Shown here: piece after piece, positions 19,627 to 28,926 of the stretch
Numbering within the stretch: the stretch's first letter is position 1
How the letters are laid out: every line of letters begins with the position of its first letter
Source: Gammaproteobacteria bacterium
GTDB lineage: Bacteria; Pseudomonadota; Gammaproteobacteria; Steroidobacterales; GCA-2729495
DNA length: 64,000 bases
Assembly: GCA_030583605.1 (NCBI GenBank)
Contig: CP129466.1
Coordinates: forward strand, 1,681,001-1,745,000
Direction of reading: 5' to 3'
Program-made: the position numbers and the translations under genes
Notes under the pieces: model-generated
The model's database searches: none
Told to the model about the DNA's origin: nothing
What the model saw: the letters and a program-made list of their open reading frames with translations, nothing else

Positions 19627-21444
19627 ATGAACGAGCGCCTCAGCCAGATCCGGAACTTTGCCATCATCGCCCATATCGACCATGGCAAATCGACCCTGGC
19701 GGATCGTTTCATCGAGCTGTGTGGCGGGCTGGAAGCCCGCGAGATGGCCAACCAGGTCCTCGATTCGATGGATCTCGAGCGCGAGCGCGGCATCACGATC
19801 AAGGCGCAGACCGTATGCCTGTCGTACCGGGCGGCGAATGGTGAGGTCTATCAGCTGAACCTGATCGACACCCCGGGGCACGTCGATTTCTCGTACGAGG
19901 TGTCGCGCTCACTGGCCGCCTGCGAGGGTGCGCTGTTGCTGGTCGACGCGGCACAGGGTGTGGAAGCGCAAAGCGTTGCGAATTGCTATGCGGCCGTCGA
20001 GGCAGGTCTGGAGGTCGTCCCCGTCATCAACAAGATCGACCTGCCCAGCGCCGATCCACCGAAGGTGAAGCTCGAGATCGAGGAGATCATCGGCATCGAC
20101 ACCGATGACTGCGCCCTGGTCAGCGCAAAAACCGGAGTCGGTGTTCGCGAACTGATGGAACTGCTGATCAGGCGTATCCCGGCTCCGAAGGGCGATCGCG
20201 AGGCAGCGCTGCAGGCGCTGATCATCGACTCCTGGTTCGACAATTATGTCGGCGTCGTATCGCTTGTGCGCGTGGTCAACGGCGTGTTGCCGAAGAGCGG
20301 AAAGCTGCGCATGTGGTCGACCGGACGCACCTATCCCGTTTCGGAGGTCGGCGCATTCACCCCGAAGGCCACGCCACGTCCTGCCCTGCAGGCGGGCGAG
20401 GTCGGTTATGTGATTGCGGGCATCAAGGACGTGCACGGCGCCCCGGTCGGCGACACCATGACTCTGGAGTCGCGTCTTTGCGAGGCGGCGCTGCCTGGTT
20501 TCCGGCAGATCAAGCCGCGGGTGTTCGCGGGGCTGTTTCCCGTCCAGGCGGACGATTTCGAAGCCCTGCGCGTGGCACTCGACAAGCTCAGTCTGAACGA
20601 CGCGGCGTTGCGCTTCGAGGTCGAGTCGTCGGCGGCGCTCGGGTTCGGGTTCCGCTGCGGCTTCCTGGGCCTGCTGCACATGGAGATCGTGCAGGAACGG
20701 CTGGAACGCGAGTACGGCCTGAACCTGATTTCGACCGCGCCAACCGTCGTGTTCGAGATCGTAACTACGGCCGGCGAGACCCGCATGATCGAGAACCCGG
20801 CCTCGCTGCCGCCCCCGAATGAAATCGCCGAGGTGCGCGAGCCGTATATCACCGCCAGCATCCTCGTGCCACACGAGTTCGTGGGTCCGGTGATGCAGTT
20901 ATGTGTCGGCAAGCGCGGCGTGCAGAAGCGGATCGAGTACCTCGCCAATCAGGTGGCGATGGAGTTCGACATACCGATGGCCGAGGTGGTATTTGATTTC
21001 TTCGACCGGTTGAAGTCGATCAGCCGCGGTTATGCCTCGTTCGATTACCAGTTTTCGCGGTTCGTGCCCGGGGATCTCGTGAAACTCGACATCCTGATCA
21101 ACAAGGAGCGGGTCGATGCGCTGTCGCTGATCGTGCACCGCGACTTCGCGCAGCGGCGCGGACGGGAGATTGTCGAACGCCTGCGGGAGGTCATTCCGCG
21201 GCAGATGTTCGAAGTCGCGTTGCAGGCGGCAATCGGCTCGCAGATCATCGCGCGATCGACGGTGAAGGCGATGCGCAAGAACGTGCTTGCGAAATGCTAC
21301 GGGGGCGACGTCAGCCGGAAGCGGAAACTCCTCGAGAAGCAGAAGGCCGGCAAGAAGCGCATGAAGCAGTTCGGTTCCGTGGAGATTCCGCAGGAGGCGT
21401 TCCTGGCCATTCTCCATACGGGCCGCGATTCCGCGGAATCATGA
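19627..21444 (+). CDS. lepA: Elongation factor 4 (LepA)
   Basis: A 605-residue translational GTPase that acts on ribosomes, implicated in back-translocation or in initiation and 30S assembly. The G motifs are G1 'AHIDHGKS' (residues 15-22), G2 in 'ERGITI', G3 'DTPGHVDF' and G4 'NKID'. The LepA-specific C-terminal domain follows ('[19 protein letters not shown]'). The length is slightly above the usual 599. It is followed 52 bp later by lepB, as in E. coli. Confidence 0.97.
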   Translation: MNERLSQIRNFAIIAHIDHGKSTLADRFIELCGGLEAREMANQVLDSMDLERERGITIKAQTVCLSYRAANGEVYQLNLIDTPGHVDFSYEVSRSLAACEGALLLVDAAQGVEAQSVANCYAAVEAGLEVVPVINKIDLPSADPPKVKLEIEEIIGIDTDDCALVSAKTGVGVRELMELLIRRIPAPKGDREAALQALIIDSWFDNYVGVVSLVRVVNGVLPKSGKLRMWSTGRTYPVSEVGAFTPKATPRPALQAGEVGYVIAGIKDVHGAPVGDTMTLESRLCEAALPGFRQIKPRVFAGLFPVQADDFEALRVALDKLSLNDAALRFEVESSAALGFGFRCGFLGLLHMEIVQERLEREYGLNLISTAPTVVFEIVTTAGETRMIENPASLPPPNEIAEVREPYITASILVPHEFVGPVMQLCVGKRGVQKRIEYLANQVAMEFDIPMAEVVFDFFDRLKSISRGYASFDYQFSRFVPGDLVKLDILINKERVDALSLIVHRDFAQRRGREIVERLREVIPRQMFEVALQAAIGSQIIARSTVKAMRKNVLAKCYGGDVSRKRKLLEKQKAGKKRMKQFGSVEIPQEAFLAILHTGRDSAES

Positions 21445-21496
21445 GTCGGGGCCGTGATACAGTGCGCCCCGGTCGGGTGACGGGACGGATGCGGGC

Positions 21497-22252
21497 GTGG
21501 ATTTCGCGCTGATTCTGGTGATTGCGACGGCCGTGGCCGGCCTGATCTGGGCTGTCGATGCAGTCTGGTGGAAACGCCGCCGCGGGGAGATGGCTCCCGA
21601 GCCCGTGGTCGTGGAGTACGCGCGTTCCTTTTTCCCGATCCTGCTGCTCGTGTTGCTGGTGCGGTCCTTTCTCTTCGAGCCGTTCCGGATACCCTCGAGC
21701 TCGATGATGCCGACGCTGCTGGTCGGTGATTTCATCTTCGTCAACAAGTTTGACTACGGGCTGCGCCTGCCGGTGCTCAATACGAAGATTCTCGAGATAG
21801 GCCAGCCCGAGCGCGGCGACGTCATCGTATTTCGCCTGCCTTCCGACCCGAGCACGAACTACATCAAGCGGCTGGTCGGCCTGCCGGGCGACACGATCCG
21901 TTACGCGAACAAGAAGATTTTCGTCAACGATCAGCCGATTGAGACGGTCGCAGAAGGCATCTACGAAGGCGATGACCAGCCCGGCTCCCTGCTGCTGCAG
22001 GAGCGACTCGGCGCCGTCGAGCATCAGATCCTGCTGTTGCCGGGCCAGCACGGCCTGGAAGGCACGTTCGTCGTTCCGCCGGGGCACTTTTTCATGATGG
22101 GAGACAACCGCGACAACAGCCGCGACAGCCGCTACGATGGAGTCGGCTTCGTGCCGGAGGCCAACCTGGTGGGGCGGGCGGTGCGGATCTGGATGAGCTG
22201 GGACTTTCCGGGTCTGCCGAATTGGGCGCGCATCGGCATGGCGGTGCGCTGA
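21497..22252 (+). CDS. lepB: Signal peptidase I
   Basis: A 251-residue inner membrane serine protease that removes signal peptides from exported proteins. Two N-terminal transmembrane segments (about residues 3-22 and 44-60) precede the catalytic domain. The Ser-Lys dyad is Ser69 in 'PSSSMMP' and Lys124 in 'YIKRLVGLPGD'. The closing 'MMGDNRDNSRDSR' box is present. The start codon is GTG 21497. The protein is shorter than E. coli LepB (324), as is common in other gammaproteobacteria. Confidence 0.96.
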   Translation: MDFALILVIATAVAGLIWAVDAVWWKRRRGEMAPEPVVVEYARSFFPILLLVLLVRSFLFEPFRIPSSSMMPTLLVGDFIFVNKFDYGLRLPVLNTKILEIGQPERGDVIVFRLPSDPSTNYIKRLVGLPGDTIRYANKKIFVNDQPIETVAEGIYEGDDQPGSLLLQERLGAVEHQILLLPGQHGLEGTFVVPPGHFFMMGDNRDNSRDSRYDGVGFVPEANLVGRAVRIWMSWDFPGLPNWARIGMAVR

Positions 22253-22406
22253 GACGGCGACAGGCGCGGGATTCCGTGCTGCAGTACGTTGACAAATTCC
22301 GCGGGGCATGTTTTTTTGCCGACGCGCGGTTCGGTGTGTGCCGGAGCGGCACGGCGTTCTGATTCCGCCGGGTGGCGAAAGGTCTTCGGTCAGGGAGAAT
22401 CCGTAT

Positions 22407-22772
22407 ATGCGTTCACGGCAGACAGGCATCACCCTCATCGGTTTCGTGTTGCTGGCGGTGTTGATCGGCATGCTGGGGCTTGGTGCGCTCCGGCTCACGC
22501 CGATCTACCTGGAGAACATGAAGATCAAGCGTATCCTTGCCGACGTGAAATCGGAGTTCGACGGCCAGCAGCCAACGCCGCAGTTGATCCGTCGCGCCAT
22601 CGACAAGCGGATCAACATTGAGATGGTCAATCACCTGAAGGCGAACGAGTTCGAGATCCAGAAGGTCGACAGCGGCTTTCGTGTGGTTGCTGCATACGAG
22701 AAAGACGTGCCGTTCGTCGCCAACGTGTGGCTCCTGGTGAAGTTCGACGACGAGGTCGAGATCCGGCTGTGA
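22407..22772 (+). CDS. DUF4845 family membrane protein
   Basis: A 121-residue protein with one N-terminal hydrophobic helix after 'RSRQTGITLIGF', which looks like a type IV pilin-type leader but without processing evidence. The rest ('APIYLEN'-like 'LTPIYLENMKIK') matches DUF4845, a family found between lepB and rnc in many gammaproteobacteria. No function is established. ATG 22407 has a good ribosome-binding site (AGGGAGA, 22392-22398). Its stop overlaps the GTG start of rnc. Confidence 0.85.
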   Translation: MRSRQTGITLIGFVLLAVLIGMLGLGALRLTPIYLENMKIKRILADVKSEFDGQQPTPQLIRRAIDKRINIEMVNHLKANEFEIQKVDSGFRVVAAYEKDVPFVANVWLLVKFDDEVEIRL

Positions 22773-23455
22773 CCGCGCAGGCGCTCTGGGCGGAGCGCAG
22801 GCTCGGCTACCGGTTTCGCAGCGACGAACTCCTTGAGCTGGCGCTGACTCACCGCAGCGCATCGGCGCGCAATAACGAGAGGCTCGAATTTCTCGGTGAC
22901 GCGATACTCGGCGCGATCATGGCCGATGCGTTGTTTCGACGGCGCCCGAACGAGGGCGAAGGTATGTTGAGCCGTATCCGTTCCCGCCTCGTGCGCGGCG
23001 AGACCCTGGCGGAAATTGCCCGCGAAATCGAGCTCGGCCCCCTGATCCTCCTCGGGGCCGGCGAGCGACGGACCGGCGGGGGGCAACGCTCCTCGACCTT
23101 GTCCAATGCGCTCGAGGCGTTGCTGGGAGCGGTGTATCTCGACGGTGGCATGGACGCAGCCGAGCGCGTGGTCCTCGGCCTGTTCGCCGCCCGGCTCGAG
23201 CACCTGCCGGCCGCGCACGACCTGATTGATCCCAAGACGCGGCTCCAGGAGTGGTTGCAGGCGCGCGGTCAGCCGCCTCCCGCATACCGGGTCAACGACG
23301 TCGCCGGGCAGGCCCATGCGCAGACCTTCGAGGTACTGTGCACCATCGAGGGATCGGGACTTGCGGTGGCCGGGCACGGCGCAAGCCGGCGCCTCGCGGA
23401 ACAGGACGCGGCCGCGCGCGCCTTCGAACGGCTGACCGTCCCCGACGGAGGTTGA
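22769..23455 (+). CDS. rnc: Ribonuclease III
   Basis: A 228-residue double-strand RNA endonuclease that processes rRNA precursors and some mRNAs. The catalytic signature 'ERLEFLGDAIL' is at residues 37-47. The second acidic segment is 'NALEALLGAVYLDGG', and the C-terminal double-strand RNA-binding domain (about 155-225) contains 'DPKTRLQEWLQ'. The GTG at 22769 overlaps the DUF4845 stop (GTGA). era follows 3 nt after the stop, the conserved rnc-era pair. In E. coli RNase III represses its own operon by cutting the leader; no such hairpin can be asserted here. Confidence 0.96.
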   Translation: MTAQALWAERRLGYRFRSDELLELALTHRSASARNNERLEFLGDAILGAIMADALFRRRPNEGEGMLSRIRSRLVRGETLAEIAREIELGPLILLGAGERRTGGGQRSSTLSNALEALLGAVYLDGGMDAAERVVLGLFAARLEHLPAAHDLIDPKTRLQEWLQARGQPPPAYRVNDVAGQAHAQTFEVLCTIEGSGLAVAGHGASRRLAEQDAAARAFERLTVPDGG

Positions 23456-23458
23456 GGC

Positions 23459-24355
23459 ATGGGCGCTTGTCGCGTGGGCTTCGTTGCGGTCGTCGGCAGG
23501 CCGAACGTCGGCAAGTCGACGCTCGTCAATGCACTGGTCGGCGAGAAGGTGAGTATCGTGACCGCCAAGCCGCAGACGACGCGGCATCGCGTCATCGGCA
23601 TTCGCAACCGGCCGGAAAGCCAGGTGATCTTCGTCGACACCCCCGGGCTCCACGCGCATGCGCGCAAGCTCATCAACCGGGTGATGAACCGCGCGGCCAC
23701 GGGTTCGCTCGCGGATGCCGACGTCGTCCTGTTCGTGGTCGAGGCGCAGGGCTGGCGAAGCGGCGACGGGCATGTGCTGAAGCGTCTCGAGCATGTCACC
23801 AGGCCGGTGCTGCTGGTCGTCAACAAGGTGGACCTGACCAGGCAGCGGGCCAGGCTGCTGCCGATGCTGGATGCATGCCGCGCGCGGCGCGAGTTTGCCG
23901 CCATTGTCCCGGTCTCGGCCGAAAGCGGCGAGAACCTCGACCGCCTGGTCGAACTCGTCGAGGGTCATTTGCCCGAGGGCGAGCGCTATTATCCGCAAGA
24001 CCTGTTCACCGACCGGGGACGCGACTTTCGCATTGCGGAGGTGCTGCGGGAGAAGCTCATGGCGGCGCTGGACCGGGAAGTGCCCTACGGGCTCGCCGTG
24101 GAAATCGATGCGGTCGTGGAGAGCGAGAGCCTCGTGCGGGTCGATGCGTACATCATCGTTTCAAAGGCATCGCAGAGGCCGATTGTGGTCGGGCGGGGCG
24201 GGCAGACGCTGAAAGCCATCGGCCAGGCTGCACGCATCGACCTGGAGCAGCTGCTCGGGCGCAAGGTATTCCTGCGCACGCATGTCCGGGTGCGTCGTAA
24301 CTGGGCGGATGATGCCCGGGCCCTGCGCCAGCTCGGCCACGAGGTCGGCAAATGA
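23459..24355 (+). CDS. era: GTPase Era
   Basis: A 298-residue GTPase that binds the 3' end of 16S rRNA and assists 30S subunit maturation. G1 is 'GRPNVGKS' (residues 13-20), G3 'DTPG' in 'FVDTPGLH', G4 'NKVD'. The C-terminal KH domain holds 'VGRGGQTLKAIGQAARIDLE'. It sits between rnc and recO with a 4-nt overlap (ATGA) to recO, the standard order. Nothing is unusual. Confidence 0.97.
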   Translation: MGACRVGFVAVVGRPNVGKSTLVNALVGEKVSIVTAKPQTTRHRVIGIRNRPESQVIFVDTPGLHAHARKLINRVMNRAATGSLADADVVLFVVEAQGWRSGDGHVLKRLEHVTRPVLLVVNKVDLTRQRARLLPMLDACRARREFAAIVPVSAESGENLDRLVELVEGHLPEGERYYPQDLFTDRGRDFRIAEVLREKLMAALDREVPYGLAVEIDAVVESESLVRVDAYIIVSKASQRPIVVGRGGQTLKAIGQAARIDLEQLLGRKVFLRTHVRVRRNWADDARALRQLGHEVGK

Positions 24356-25074
24356 GCCTGATCGAGCGTGTCGATCTCGCCAGCGCCTTCGTGCTGCACG
24401 CGCGCCGCTGGCGGGAGACCAGCGAGCTGCTCGACGTGATCACCTGCGAGCACGGCCGGGTCAGCCTGCTGGCGCGGGGATTGCGCCGCCCGAGGTCCGG
24501 GCTGCGGGCGATCCTGCAGGCCTTCCAGCCGCTGTCGCTGTCCTGGTCGGGGCGGGCGGGTGGGCTGATGACGCTGCGTGCCGCGGAACCGGATGGGCCG
24601 GCAGCCCCGCTGCGCGGCAAGTCCCTGATGGCCGGTTTCTACCTGAACGAGCTGCTGCTGCGATTCCTGCAGCGCTCCGACCCGCATCCGCGACTGTTCG
24701 AGGCCTACGCGCGGACGCTCGGTGCGCTGGCCGACGGTACTGCCCCGGAGGCGGGCCTGCGCCGCTTTGAGTTGCTCCTGCTCGCGGAAACCGGCTATGG
24801 CTTGAACCTCGATCACGATGCCAGCAGCGGCGAGCGGCTGCGACCCGGCGGCTCGTATGTCTACGTCCTCGAACGCGGACCGGTGCCCGCATCCGTCGGG
24901 ATGCCGGCCGGCCTCGAATTCTCGGGTGCCGAACTGCTGGCAATCGGCCAGGGCGTGTTTCCCGATCTGCCGAGCCTGTCGGCGGCGCGGCGGCTGTTGC
25001 GCGCCGTGCTGGATCATCACCTGGACGGCCAGCCACTGCGGACGCGCGAGGTCTACGTGGCCATGAGGCGCTGA
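24352..25074 (+). CDS. recO: DNA repair protein RecO
   Basis: A 240-residue recombination mediator that, with RecR, loads RecA onto SSB-coated single-strand DNA. The N-terminal OB domain has '[19 protein letters not shown]' and '[11 protein letters not shown]', and the helical C-terminal part has '[16 protein letters not shown]'. The zinc-finger cysteines of some homologues are missing, as in E. coli RecO. The start overlaps the era stop by 4 nt. Confidence 0.94.
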   Translation: MSLIERVDLASAFVLHARRWRETSELLDVITCEHGRVSLLARGLRRPRSGLRAILQAFQPLSLSWSGRAGGLMTLRAAEPDGPAAPLRGKSLMAGFYLNELLLRFLQRSDPHPRLFEAYARTLGALADGTAPEAGLRRFELLLLAETGYGLNLDHDASSGERLRPGGSYVYVLERGPVPASVGMPAGLEFSGAELLAIGQGVFPDLPSLSAARRLLRAVLDHHLDGQPLRTREVYVAMRR

Positions 25075-25151
25075 GCCAGCCGGTTGCAGAGTTGCCGGTG
25101 TGCACGGCAGACCGGTGGCGCCGTCGCCGCGCAACGGCCATTTCGGTCACA

Positions 25152-25910
25152 ATGTCCGCCATGAGCCTCGTTTCGCCCATCCTTCTTGGCGTCAACGTCG
25201 ACCATGTCGCAACGCTGCGACAGGCCCGTGGTACGCGTTACCCCGACCCGGTCATGGCGGCGTGGGTGGCGGAGCAGTCGGGCGCGGACAGCATTACGGT
25301 GCACCTGCGCGAGGACCGGCGCCACATCCAGGAGCGGGACCTGGAGGTGCTCTCGCGCACACTGCAGACGCGGATGAACCTCGAGCTCGCGGTGGCGGAG
25401 TCGGTGTTGCGGCTGGCCGAGACCCTGCGCCCGGCCGACGCCTGCCTCGTGCCGGAGCGCCGGGCCGAGCTGACCACGGAGGGCGGGCTCGATGTCGCGG
25501 CGGATGCGTCCCGGGTCGCCGAAGCCGTCGCCCGGCTGGCGCGTGCCGGCATTCGGGTGGCTCCGTTCATCGACCCGGAAGCGCGGCAGATCGACGCCTG
25601 CCTCGAGGCTGGTGCCCGGGTGGTGGAACTGCACACGGGCCGATACGCGGATGCACGCGACGAACGCATGCGCGCCGACGAACTGGCGCGCGTGCGGCAG
25701 GCGGCGGCATATGCGCACGGGCTCGGCATCGGCGTGCATGCGGGTCACGGCCTGAACTATCACAACGTACAGCCCATAGCGGCGATCCCCGAGATCGCCG
25801 AGCTGAACATCGGTCATGCGATCGTCGCCCGCGCACTGTTCGACGGCATGGCCGCGGCAGTGGCCGGCATGAAGCGGCTGATGCTCGCTGCGCGCGACGC
25901 AAGACCATGA
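25152..25910 (+). CDS. pdxJ: Pyridoxine 5'-phosphate synthase
   Basis: A 252-residue TIM-barrel enzyme that makes pyridoxine 5'-phosphate from 1-deoxyxylulose 5-phosphate and 3-amino-2-oxopropyl phosphate (DXP-dependent vitamin B6 pathway). Segments match E. coli PdxJ closely: '[18 protein letters not shown]', '[12 protein letters not shown]', 'TTEGGLDV', '[12 protein letters not shown]' and 'ELNIGHAIV'. ATG 25152 is chosen; ATG 25161 is as likely. Upstream ATG 25092 would add an Arg-rich tail foreign to the family. acpS overlaps its stop. Confidence 0.96.
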   Translation: MSAMSLVSPILLGVNVDHVATLRQARGTRYPDPVMAAWVAEQSGADSITVHLREDRRHIQERDLEVLSRTLQTRMNLELAVAESVLRLAETLRPADACLVPERRAELTTEGGLDVAADASRVAEAVARLARAGIRVAPFIDPEARQIDACLEAGARVVELHTGRYADARDERMRADELARVRQAAAYAHGLGIGVHAGHGLNYHNVQPIAAIPEIAELNIGHAIVARALFDGMAAAVAGMKRLMLAARDARP

Positions 25911-26305
25911 TTTTCGGTATCGGTACCGACATTCTCGAGCGGCGTCGGATCGAGGACACCTATCAGCGCTTCGGAGCGCGTTTTGCGCAGCGACTGCTGA
26001 TGCCGGAGGAACTGGCAATGTTCGCCGTGGCGCGCGATCCGGTCCGGTTCCTGGCCATGCGGTTTGCGGCCAAGGAGGCGATCGTCAAGGCGATGGGTAC
26101 GGGGTTCGCGCACGGGATGTGGATTCGCGACGCCGGCGTGCGGCCGGATCGCCGCGGCAGACCGCAGATCATTTTTTCCGAGCGTGGCCGGCGCGTGTGC
26201 GACGAGATGGGGATCGGCGAGGGGCACCTGACCCTGTCGGATGAAGCCGGGCTGATCGTGGCGGTCGCGGTGCTCATGCTGAAGGAGCAGGGAGGGCGGC
26301 GATGA
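25907..26305 (+). CDS. acpS: Holo-[acyl-carrier-protein] synthase
   Basis: A 132-residue enzyme that transfers 4'-phosphopantetheine from CoA to acyl carrier protein. The Mg2+ residues are in place: Asp8 in 'GIGTDI' and Glu57 in '[15 protein letters not shown]'. Start overlaps pdxJ by 4 nt (ATGA) and the stop overlaps the next gene by 4 nt, so pdxJ-acpS-exonuclease-rlmD may be translated as one coupled run. Confidence 0.95.
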   Translation: MIFGIGTDILERRRIEDTYQRFGARFAQRLLMPEELAMFAVARDPVRFLAMRFAAKEAIVKAMGTGFAHGMWIRDAGVRPDRRGRPQIIFSERGRRVCDEMGIGEGHLTLSDEAGLIVAVAVLMLKEQGGRR

Positions 26306-27093
26306 CCACGCTGGCATTCGACATCGAGACCGTGCCGGACGTGGCGCTCGGGCGGCGGCTGTACGGCCTGGACGGGATCGGGGACGAGGACGTGGCCAAG
26401 GCGATGAGCTTCCGGCAGATGCAGGCGACCGGCAGCGAGTTCCTGCCGCTGTACCAGCAGCGCATCGTCGCGATCTCCGTGGTCATGCGACGCCAGGATG
26501 AGATCAAAGTCTGGAGTCTTGGCGCGCCGGACAGCGACGAGCGCGAGCTCGTGCGACGTTTCTTCGACGGCATCGACCGGTACACGCCGGTGCTGGTGTC
26601 GTGGAACGGTGGCGGCTTCGATCTGCCCGTGCTGCATTATCGCGCGCTGCTGCACCAGGTCGCCTCGCGCCGTTACTGGGACGTCGGCGACGAGGACCGC
26701 GAGTTCCGCTACAACAATTACCTCGGCCGGTTTCACTGGCGGCATATCGACCTGATGGACGTGATCTCGGGTTTTCAGAACCGCGGGCGCGCCGGGCTCA
26801 ACGATACGGCCGTGATGCTCGGTTTCCCCGGCAAGCTGGGGTTCGATGGCAGCAAAGTCTGGGACGCGTACCTGGCGGGTGAGATCGTCGCGATCCGCAA
26901 TTACTGCGAGACCGACGCGCTGAACACGTACCTGGTGTACCTGCGGTTCGAACTCATCCGGGGCGAACTCGACGAGCAGGGTCTCGGGCGCGAACTCGAG
27001 CGGGTGCGCGGGATGCTGGCCGACTCCGGGCAGGCGCATCTGCGCGAGTTTCTCGACGCCTGGGAAACTGCTGCCACGGGCGCCCGGGCGTGA
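26302..27093 (+). CDS. Predicted 3'-5' exonuclease, PolB-like exonuclease family
   Basis: A 263-residue protein of the DNA_pol_B_exo2 family (stand-alone relatives of the DNA polymerase B proofreading domain). ExoI 'AFDIETVP' with the metal-binding Asp and Glu is at residues 5-12. ExoII is 'VSWNGGGFDLPVL' and ExoIII-like 'YCETDALNTYLVYLR' carries the final Asp. No polymerase domain is present. Its function in the cell is not established; a role in DNA or RNA 3'-end trimming is inferred. It overlaps acpS and rlmD by 4 nt each. Confidence 0.88.
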   Translation: MTTLAFDIETVPDVALGRRLYGLDGIGDEDVAKAMSFRQMQATGSEFLPLYQQRIVAISVVMRRQDEIKVWSLGAPDSDERELVRRFFDGIDRYTPVLVSWNGGGFDLPVLHYRALLHQVASRRYWDVGDEDREFRYNNYLGRFHWRHIDLMDVISGFQNRGRAGLNDTAVMLGFPGKLGFDGSKVWDAYLAGEIVAIRNYCETDALNTYLVYLRFELIRGELDEQGLGRELERVRGMLADSGQAHLREFLDAWETAATGARA

Positions 27094-28436
27094 GCGGCCG
27101 CAGGGCGATCCGCCGGCTCCGCGACGCGACGCCGGAGACGGCCGAGGTGCTCGACGACACGCCGGAAGGCCACGGCATCGCCAGTATCGACGGCAAACGG
27201 GTGTTCATCGCCGGGGCGTTGCGTGGCGAGACGGTCAGCCTGCGCCGGGTGTCGAGTCGGCGCAATTACGACGAGGCGCAGCTGCTGGCGATCAACGCGG
27301 CGTCCGCCGAACGCACCGAGCCACGCTGCGAGGCGTTCGGGCGTTGCGGCGGCTGCGCATTGCAACACCTCACCGCGGCGGCCCAGCTACGGCTCAAGGA
27401 ACGCGCGTTGCTCGAAGCGCTGCGTCGTATCGGTGGCGTCGCGCCGGCGCGCGTGCTGCCGGCCGTGGCCGGGCCTTCATGGGCATATCGGCGCCGGGCT
27501 CGCCTCGCCGTGCGTCACGTGGCGGGAAAAGGGCGGGTGCTGGTCGGCTTCTCCGAGCGGGCCAGCTCCAGGATTGCCGAGATGAGTCGTTGCGAAACGC
27601 TGCATCCGGCTGTCGCGCAGTTGCCGGGTGAACTCGCCGCGTTGATCGGCGGCCTCGCATTGCATGATCGCATCCCCCAGGTCGAGGTCGCCGTCGGCGA
27701 CAACGCCATTGCGCTGGTGTTCCGGGTGCTCGTCCAGCCAGGCGAAGCCGATCTGGCTATGCTCCGGGCGTTTCGCGACCGCTGCCGCGTGCAGGTGTTG
27801 CTGCAGTCGGGTGGCCCGGGCTGCGTCACGCCGCTCGACGCAGGGGTGGACGACCGGGAGCTGTGGTACACGATCGGAGACCCGCCGCTGCGGATGTGCT
27901 TCGGGCCGACGGATTTCATCCAGGTCAACGCCGCCATCAACGAGCGGTTGGTCGCACTGGCGCTCGAGTTGCTGCAGCCGAACCCTGCATCACGGGTGCT
28001 GGACCTCTACTGCGGCATCGGCAATTTCTCCCTGCCGCTGGCGCAGCGAGGGGCGTACGTGCTCGGGCTGGAGGGCGATCCGGCCATGACGGCGCGCGCC
28101 CGCCACAATGCCCAGCTCAACGGTATCGAGCAGGCGGAGTTCCGCGTGGCCGACCTTGGCGCGCCGGACGCGTGTGGCGCGATGCTCGCAGCCGCGCCCG
28201 GTTTCGACGCAGCGCTCATCGATCCGCCACGGGCCGGGGCGGCGGCGGTGCTGCCGTTTTTGGCCGCGAGCGGGGTCCGGCGCATCCTGTATGTGTCCTG
28301 TCATCCGGCGACGCTCGCGCGTGATTGCGGAGCGTTGATCACGAACCTCGGCTATCGGCTGAGCGCGGCGGGCGTGCTCGACATGTTTCCGCATACCAGT
28401 CACAGCGAGTCGGTCGCGTTGCTGGAGCGGGATTGA
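27090..28436 (+). CDS. rlmD: 23S rRNA (uracil-1939-C5)-methyltransferase
   Basis: A 448-residue SAM-dependent methyltransferase for U1939 of 23S rRNA (formerly RumA). It has an N-terminal TRAM-type region, the four-Cys iron-sulfur motif that includes 'CGGCALQH' (about residues 87-94), and the C-terminal Rossmann domain with 'VLDLYCGIGNFSLPLA'. The catalytic Cys is in 'YVSCHPATLARD'. The GTG start at 27090 overlaps the exonuclease stop (GTGA). The distinction from RlmC/TrmA rests on the TRAM region and Cys motif. Confidence 0.93.
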   Translation: MSGRRAIRRLRDATPETAEVLDDTPEGHGIASIDGKRVFIAGALRGETVSLRRVSSRRNYDEAQLLAINAASAERTEPRCEAFGRCGGCALQHLTAAAQLRLKERALLEALRRIGGVAPARVLPAVAGPSWAYRRRARLAVRHVAGKGRVLVGFSERASSRIAEMSRCETLHPAVAQLPGELAALIGGLALHDRIPQVEVAVGDNAIALVFRVLVQPGEADLAMLRAFRDRCRVQVLLQSGGPGCVTPLDAGVDDRELWYTIGDPPLRMCFGPTDFIQVNAAINERLVALALELLQPNPASRVLDLYCGIGNFSLPLAQRGAYVLGLEGDPAMTARARHNAQLNGIEQAEFRVADLGAPDACGAMLAAAPGFDAALIDPPRAGAAAVLPFLAASGVRRILYVSCHPATLARDCGALITNLGYRLSAAGVLDMFPHTSHSESVALLERD

Positions 28437-28446
28437 GGGTACCGGC

Positions 28447-28926
28447 GTGAGGCGGCTACGCATCAGCCTGACCGGCCAGTACCTGGAGGTGCTCGATGAG
28501 GAGCGGCCCGTCCTGCGATTTGCGGTATCGACGTCGCGCTACGGACCGGGCGAGAGGGAAGGCAGCGGCTGCACGCCGCGCGGCCGGCACGTCATCCGGG
28601 CCATGATCGGAGACGGCTTGCCGGCGGGTGCGGTGCTGCGGGGTCGCCGTCCGACCGGCGAGGTCTGGAGCCCGGCGCTCGCCCAGAGCCGGCCGGGCGC
28701 CGACTGGATCCTCAGCCGCATCCTGTGGCTGTCCGGGTGCGAACCGGGCCGCAACCGGCTCGGCGAAGTGGACAGCATGCGCCGATTCATCTATATCCAC
28801 GGCACACCGGACAGCGAACCCATGGGTGTGCCTTTCTCACATGGCTGCATCAGGATGCGGAACGACGACGTGATCCGCCTGTTCAAAATGGTTGCAGCGG
28901 GTACGCCCGTCGACATCGTGCCATGA
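28447..28926 (+). CDS. L,D-transpeptidase (YkuD family), no signal peptide
   Basis: A 159-residue protein that is almost entirely a YkuD domain. The active site 'PFSHGCIRM' places the catalytic Cys at 134 and a His at 132, with a second conserved His in 'IYIHGT' (His119). YkuD enzymes form L,D-crosslinks in peptidoglycan in the periplasm, but no signal peptide or membrane segment is seen from GTG 28447. Short leaderless YkuD proteins of this kind occur beside nagZ in other gammaproteobacteria, so a cytoplasmic muropeptide-recycling role is possible. The start is 10 nt after rlmD and the stop overlaps nagZ by 4 nt. Confidence 0.88.
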   Translation: MRRLRISLTGQYLEVLDEERPVLRFAVSTSRYGPGEREGSGCTPRGRHVIRAMIGDGLPAGAVLRGRRPTGEVWSPALAQSRPGADWILSRILWLSGCEPGRNRLGEVDSMRRFIYIHGTPDSEPMGVPFSHGCIRMRNDDVIRLFKMVAAGTPVDIVP

